Of a DNA stretch of 64,000 nt, positions 58,301-64,000 are shown in pieces; the first letter of the stretch is position 1, and the number at the start of each line of letters is the position of its first letter. This DNA is from Agrostemma githago. Its lineage: Eukaryota; Streptophyta; Magnoliopsida; Caryophyllales; Caryophyllaceae. The position numbers and the translations under genes are program-made. The stretch covers positions 54,873,701-54,937,700 of the forward strand of contig OY288247.1 of the NCBI GenBank assembly GCA_958450325.1, in the 5' to 3' direction. The notes under the pieces are model-generated. The model was given only the letters and a program-made list of their open reading frames with translations. It had not been told where the DNA came from and made no database searches.

Positions 58301-59645
58301 ACTTCCAAACAGCATGGAAGCTAACAAATACTCGTAGTTACTTATGACAAATAAGTAAACTAAGATTACTGTCAAGCACATTCCTTAAATGAATTACGGA
58401 GTAAAAACATTCTTGAAATGTTTATAACACATGAGGTATGAAAAGGTAGACCCCAACAACCAGTGTCTCGCATACCTGAAAATGAGGATTGTTAAGGCAG
58501 CGAGCTATCTGACGAAAAAGAGGTACCATGCAACGCTGGAATTCAGCACCTTGTGTAGCCTCTAGAACTTCTTCTAATTCCCCAAGAAAAAGGACTTCTT
58601 TTTGGCAGTTGGTTACTGGCCAGTATTTCAACAAGCCCCTAATTACCGTATCCGCTAACTTAAAATCCTTTTCAACGAATTGGGTAACACAGTATGCCAA
58701 CTGTTGATGATACAGCCCAACCGGCTTTGGCTTATGTAAGGGAATAAGAGCTCGAACAAGGAAAAGCTTATGTTCTTCTTTCATCGGAAGAGCGAACCCA
58801 TTAATGATGCTCCCAAGAATCTCCAAAAGTTCAGCAATTCCACTATGTCTCTCCGTTTCAAATATGAATCGATAGAAGATATTGTTAATGGCTTTTCTAA
58901 TAAAAGGCCTGTGCACCATAAACTTCCCATATATCCTATGCAAAATAGTCTTCAAATATTCCCTCTCCCTAGGATCCTCAGAATCAAACAAATCCAAAAG
59001 CTTCAACACGAACGAATGATCAATATAACGTTTAGCAACCTTAGTATCAGTATCCTGAGACACGATATATCTCAACAAAAGCTCGTAAACAAGCTGCAAA
59101 TGAGGCCACGAGGGCTCAAGATAAGGTTCCTCCTCTTCCGGATCTGTAGGCTCAACCCCGGTATTCTCATGAGACATAGGGGGTAAAGACCGGAAAATAT
59201 TAATGGAAACCATCCTAACCATCTCCTCCTGAATACTCTCATGGATCTTACCTGACCCCGACTGAATAAATTCTATTAACTCCATCAATGTCTGCCTCTT
59301 AATCTCTTTCTCCCTAACCGATTTTAACGTGTCCATGAAATCAAAACTGTGACAGCAAATTTGGAGTTTTTTTACAAACAATGTGTGCCTTTCCGAAGCA
59401 GGCACATCCTTAAATAATGGCAAAGATTCAATAGCTCCAGAAGCGAGAAGAGGAGGCACAATCGTGGGCCCCGGAACGGTTCCACCAGAACCACCAACAG
59501 GACCTGGAGGCCCGACACGAGAAGCATGATTAATTACCACATTGGTCGCCGCAACAACCCCAGAACCCCGACTATTAGGCGGGAAAGCTAATTCATCGGA
59601 TTTCGAGCCCTTTCGATGCCCTTTTTTCATAAATTTATTCAACAT
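55334..59645 (-). CDS. PP2A regulatory subunit B' (B56 family)
   Basis: A B' subunit selects substrates and location for the protein phosphatase 2A holoenzyme. Coding exon 1 is 59645-58476 (390 codons, ATG at 59645). Coding exon 2 is 55645-55334 (103 codons and TGA). The intron is 2,830 bp with CAG|GTATGC donor and TTGCAG|GTAGCA acceptor. The 493-residue length is normal. A variable N-terminus (MLNKFMKKGHRKGSKSDELA, Gly/Pro-rich to about residue 70) precedes the HEAT-like B56 core: RQTLMELIEFIQSGSGKIHE, LDLFDSEDPREREYLKTILH, GLYHQQLAYCVTQFVEKDF, QIARCLNNPHFQ|VAERAL. It then ends in a charged, helical tail. The frame is intact, no damage seen. The N-terminus suggests the plant alpha/beta group, but this is a guess. 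Confidence 0.95.
55646..58475 (-). other. Large intron of the PP2A B' gene
   Basis: AT-rich, 2.8 kb, no ORFs resembling known proteins. No complete transposable element with TSDs was recognised in it. Confidence 0.7.
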
Positions 59646-60153
59646 CTTGCCTAATCCCCCCTGCTTCTATATCTATCTAGAAATCAAAACCCTAACTAAC
59701 CCTAGGTTTTACAATTACAGAGAAATGAAAACAAATCAAACACAAACATTATTGAAATCCCTAAAATTTGCGCAATATGCGGCATTTTAACACATTACTT
59801 GGATTTGAAATGTATGAATAACATTGATTGAAAAAAAAGAAGAAATGGTTCAGAAGAGATGGGGAAATATCACCGTTGACGACGAAGATTGGTGTAATTG
59901 AGAAAATGGGGTTGACTGAGTTGGATCACGGGAATGGAGACCGAGTTGAATGGGACTCGGGAAGATGGGAGGAAAAGAAAGAGAAGATAGGTGTGGTGGG
60001 GATGAGAAAAAGACTTTTTATTCGGGATCCCTAAATTTTTCAATTTTTTATTTCCTTCGTTTAAGTCGAACTTTCCTTTTCCTTTTGTACAACTGCACAA
60101 CTTCTAAGAAATCAATTGTTTATTTTATTAAAGTACAAATGAGAAAAAGTTAA
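59646..60153 (-). promoter_or_regulatory. 5' UTR and proximal promoter of the PP2A B' gene
   Basis: About 0.5 kb between the ATG and a Tat LTR fragment. No convincing TATA box. CT-rich minus-strand stretches (about 59985-60020) are typical of plant 5' leaders. Confidence 0.45.
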
Positions 60154-61017
60154 TGTAAATACCCACATTTTGCCTGCTAATGTCTATAACAGTTTCCGAC
60201 AAAACACCCGACGATGATCGGACGTAAACATGCTTTAATGCGCTTGAATACGGACCCCGAATCAATAGCGTCCGACGTGGTCACTTAGCGAAGTACAAAT
60301 CTCTCAAAACCAACCTCAAATTCAGACTCAGTGGGTCGTTTCCAATAAAATAAGACTAATTTGAGCCAAAACTGTCATCGGAAATAAAACCGTCTTTTTG
60401 CAACCGGGTCAAAACCCGATCGAAGTCGAAACCCAAGACAAAACCAGCCTTGCATGCGTCCAAATACAAAGTCAAAACAAATAAAACAACCAAATCAAAG
60501 TCAAAGAATCAAATCTTGACTTTCTCCTTTTGTCTCACCCGACTAGACTCACTCGATCGAGTGACATAGGTCCACTTGATCGAGTAGACCCCCAAAAATC
60601 GTACAGGCTTCCTCTTAACAGGTCACTCGATCGAGTACAGCATAGGGTGCTCGATCGAGTAACCCTAAACCGGGGTTGAGTCTATACATACTCCCCCACT
60701 TCTCTTCATCTTATCCATCACATATCATCAACTTTTACCGATCATTCAAAATCATTTTCACCTCACATCCTCTTTACACACATACACATACAATCAATCC
60801 CGAAATAAAAACTCGTCAAAGACCGAGAGCATCCTCTCCCCAATCATACACCATAACTCATCCTACATATCTCGACGCTCCCGTGCTTAAGCCATTATTA
60901 GACGAGCCCGTGTTCCGAGACTAAAAGCATGTAGGTTGAGGGTGTAAACAAACCCCATTAGTCTCTAATCTCTAACTATTATCAATTCCGTTTATTAACT
61001 ATTAACCATTACTAACT
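60154..61017 (+). repeat. 5' fragment of a Tat LTR (A-type)
   Basis: Starts TGTAAATACCCACATTTTG, like LTR A, and runs through the palindrome cassette (60550-60661), a TATACATA box (60683-60690) and the conserved GTAGGTTGAGGGTGTAA block at about 60930. It is lost at about 61017, so roughly two thirds of the LTR is missing. Confidence 0.85.
60550..60661. repeat. Four-palindrome cassette T4, about 0.9 kb upstream of the PP2A gene
   Basis: Palindromes of the CACTCGATCGAGTG type start at 60550, 60573 (one change, CACTTGATCGAGTA), 60624 and 60648. Steps are 23, 51 and 24 bp. The spacer contains CCCCAAAAATCGTACAGG. A TATA-like box follows 22 bp downstream. Confidence 0.85.
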
Positions 61018-61271
61018 AGTGTCATACCCGTGAAAAATTTTCACCGGCTGCCCATTCCTATTCTGATAAATATTGATTACAATCGAAGATAAATTTTAGA
61101 TTAGTAACTTCAAGGGTGAACTAAGTTGTGTTACATGTGGTAGTAGGCACAATTTATAATTGAAGTGAAGATAAATTTTAGTTTAGTACATGTTGTAGTA
61201 GGTTTACTAAGGCACAGGAAAAAAAATGTAAGGGGGTTGTTTGTTTATGTGGTAAAAAGTATACAGATGAG
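61018..61271. other. Short unassigned segment between two Tat LTRs
   Basis: Contains a direct repeat (ATAAATTTTAG at about 61089 and 61170, followed by related TAGTAGG strings). No gene. Confidence 0.5.
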
Positions 61272-63780
61272 TGTAGACACCCACATTTGACCGCCAGGTG
61301 TCTATAGTAATTCCCGACAAACACCCGATGATGATCGGACGCAAACGTGCTTTAACGTACTCGGAAATGGGCTCGAAATCATAGATATTTGGCTTGGGCT
61401 TTTTAAGGAGTACAAATTTCACAAAACCAACCTTAAATTCAGGCCCAGTGGGTCGTTTCGAGTCAAATAAGACTAATTTGGGTCGAATCCGACACCGGGG
61501 GTAAAACCGTCTTTTAGCGACCGAGTCAAACCCGGTCAAAGATATTTTCTCGAGACTTACGAGTCAGCCGTGTCACCTCAGGTGACCGACTCGAACTCAA
61601 ACTCCACAAAAAATCAGCTACATCAATATTAAACAATTCCGTTAAAGGTAGAATTCGATCTCAAGTAGGAATTCTATCCGAAAATCGAATCGAGCATTTG
61701 ACCGAGCTTAGGACACTCGGCCGAGTGGCCTGTTTTCAGCCGAGCTCCTCTTCCCAAACCGGGATTCCCTTTCTTCTTTGCCAAGTAACGGAATTCTCAT
61801 TCCTCACAACTTCTTACATTTTCTATCCCGATTGGTATTTCTTGTCGTACAAGCAAGGCTACCTCTACTCCTATAAATAGGACCCTTTAGCATCGATCAT
61901 AGGACACAATTTTCATACACAATTTTTCACATCAATTATTCAAAACAATCGACAACACACACAAAATATACACAACTATCAACCAATATTATACACACCC
62001 GTTTCATACATCGACACATACAAATTCCCGACATTCCACGTCCAAAACCGAAGGAACCGGCCTTAACCCGTCACCCTTCACAACCGAACCACCAACTCAC
62101 CAACATTAACCCGACGCTCCCGTGCCTTAGCCACATTCCGACGAGCCCCGATCCGAGTTAACAAGAGCATGTAGGTTGAGGGTGTAACCAAACCCGACTT
62201 CTCTTCTCTTCTCTCCTTCTTCTCGTTTTTTTTTCTTTTCCTCTTTCTCGCGTCGTCGGTCGTTTTTTTTATGGGTCTTTCATCGCATCTCTTTATTTCT
62301 AATATCGATATTACCAAAAACTATTTTCACATAACGAATATTCTTAAAAATATGATACTGATTCCCTAATCGAATATCGTATTAAAAGAATTAAATTAAA
62401 CTCGTTGATGCTAAAAAATCGTTACTTTTTACAAAATACGACGATTTTAAAACGCGGAGAGAACCAACATTTTTTCGTTTCATTCAAATTCTTTTTCAAA
62501 ACAACCTTATAAAACCTTTTCTAAAAAAAATCATTCCGAACGTTCGATATCGATTTCATAATCGAATATCGAACATGACGAATATCGAGAGCATAGATCG
62601 AGTATAAATTAATTCATATTTATGGGCGATCTAGCAAAATTAACGATTTCTCAAAAAACCCGAACCGGGACAGCAATCCGCGCGAGCCGCGCCACTCCCA
62701 GGCGACTCGCACGGAGGCCTGATCCCGCGGCCCTCCTTTCTTCGCTTTTCTCAATTTTTCTTAAACATCGTTTTTTCTAAAAAACAATTTCTTAAAACTT
62801 TTTCACCTTTTCCAAATATTCGATATCGATTTCATAATCGAATATCGAATACGACGAACGTCGAGAATTTTAAATTGGGTACAAATTGTGCAATATTTGT
62901 ACGCGATTTAATCAGCGCTTTTTCAAAAAATCAATTTCGAAAACAGATCGGGACGCGAATTGCGCGCGTCCCGGGCGGGTCGCCTACTCGGGCGAGTCGC
63001 TCCTGACTTGGGCGAGTCGCCCGGCAGGCTGGAACGCGACCCTCTTTCTTTTTTTTTTTTTTTATATTTTTCGAACATCGTTTTTTGGACAACATAGCAT
63101 CTTTCGAGCGATATTTCAGATCTCGACATATTTTTTCATTATTCATCGCATTCATATTTTCATTCGATTTATTCAATCGTTACTAACACGTTTGTTCGTC
63201 TTTTTTAGCAATTTCTTCTTTTCATCTTTTGTTTTATTATACTAAAACGAACCTCACATGCTAAAATACAACTTTGACGTTAATTTTAGTTGCATTAAAC
63301 GACTTAGCAACCCATTCAATTATTCACATGCTTAGGAAAACAATGTTTGCATATCATTCATCGTTCAACTAACGCGCGTATTAAAAATCAAACGATATCC
63401 TAGTAGAGGCCGCTAATGTGCGAGCGGGGTTGGGTGTTCTTTGTGAACTTCCCAACACGTACCCCCACCCCTTACTCAGAACCTCGGTTTCCGGATGTCC
63501 GAAACCATTGGCAACGAGAGTCATTCAATACATGATATCCGTATCGGTATCAAATGCTAAGGGACGAACCCAATAAACTCTGACATCGGAAATGGGCCGT
63601 ATTTTGTACACGGCCCACTACGACATAGAGTGGGTTCGAACGGGCTCGAACTCCCACAAAGTTCGGTGGCGACTCCAACTTCGATTTAAATTTCAATTAA
63701 ATCCATTCTCATATGGAGATTCATTCGCCTCTCCAAACCCGCGCGTGGCCGCGTCGGAGTGGACCTATGTCATGTCCACA
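61272..63780 (+). repeat. 5' LTR of Tat element E (2,509 bp)
   Basis: TGTAGACACC...ATGTCCACA, closest to LTR B. TATA box at 61872-61879. Upstream palindromes: about 61697 (degenerate), CACTCGGCCGAGTG at 61713-61726, and about 61737. The LTR is longer than B partly because a segment containing GATATCGATT and ATCGAATATCGAA occurs at about 62345, 62545 and 62822 (B has two). GCGAGTCGC-type arrays are at 62682 and 62702, and at 62954-63020. Confidence 0.9.
62954..63020. repeat. GCGAGTCGC-type array in LTR E
   Basis: GCGAATTGC 62954, GCGGGTCGC 62974, GCGAGTCGC 62991 and 63011: steps 20, 17 and 20 bp. These are exactly the steps of the corresponding array in LTR B (41619, 41639, 41656, 41676), although individual bases differ. 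Confidence 0.8.
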
Positions 63781-64000
63781 ATTTGGCGACTCCGATAGGG
63801 ATTAACTGATGTGTGACTTACCATCGGCATCCTCAGGGTGAGACTCGAATAGAAATCGTTTGACTAGTACAATACGCGTTTTAGTTTTACGGTTCATGCA
63901 TAACCCCCATCTTTCCCGGGCCGGTACTGGTGACCGACGTCCCACTATACCATTGATGTAGTCCAAATTGGATATGTCAAAAGGTGTGCATAGCAGATTC
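63781..64000 (+). mobile_element. PBS and untranslated leader of Tat element E (runs off the window)
   Basis: Three bases after the LTR, TGGCGACTCCGATAGGGAT (63784-63802) is the PBS. It begins TGG like other tRNA-primed sites but differs from the Athila Asp type. The priming tRNA (perhaps Arg, as reported for Ogre/Tat elements) was not verified. Non-coding leader follows. Confidence 0.8.

Noticed and set aside
58770..59186. Plus-strand ORF of 138 codons
   Set aside because: Shadow of the PP2A B' coding exon on the opposite strand.

Overview
This window is nuclear DNA of a flowering plant, almost certainly a eudicot. It has Tat-lineage Ty3/gypsy elements with a second RNase H domain, Athila-type elements primed by an Asp-tRNA-like PBS, CACTA, Stowaway and Mutator-like elements, and intron-containing plant genes on the minus strand. 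A Caryophyllales source is only a guess. There are no bacterial features, CRISPR arrays or rRNA/tRNA genes. About three quarters of the window is nested transposable elements.

Layout. 1-9497: 3' part of a Tat element (A), with integrase split by a 3,013-bp solo LTR (470-3482, TSD CCTTT), an antisense intron-containing gene (4378-6168), PPT and 3' LTR (6823-9497). 9498-42509: a second Tat element (B) with gag, protease, RT/RNase H, integrase, the same antisense gene, and a 3' LTR (40282-42509). B is split by two non-autonomous Athila-type elements. D (16619-26385, minus strand, TSD ATAGG) lies in the intron of the antisense gene. C (27225-39808, plus strand, TSD TCTAG) lies just upstream of that gene's promoter. 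C itself carries a CACTA element (29517-34248, TSD CTT) with a C48/Ulp1-like protease gene.

42511-49128: an RPA70-like (RPA1) gene on the minus strand. Its stop codon lies 1 bp from B's LTR, and one intron holds a second CACTA element (42889-46981, TSD CGT). 49.6-54.5 kb is AT-rich intergenic DNA with a SINE-like unit, a Mutator-type MITE, degenerate tandem repeats, a Stowaway-like MITE and a tandem MITE pair. 55334-59645: a PP2A B' (B56) regulatory subunit gene on the minus strand, two coding exons, the best-preserved host gene. 60154-64000: a Tat LTR fragment, then a further Tat element (E) with 5' LTR, PBS and leader running off the window.

Most unusual signals. (1) Arrays of short palindromes spaced 20-24 bp with one 47-52 bp step recur in LTRs just upstream of TATA boxes and at internal sites. 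Tat uses CTCGATCGAG; the unrelated Athila elements use TCCCGACCGGGA-type cores. The architecture is shared although the palindromes differ, and the central spacers show partial similarity. (2) The Tat elements carry an antisense, spliced gene with plant-mobile-domain (PMD) features and its own TATA box. All matches were judged by eye; no alignments or database searches were run.
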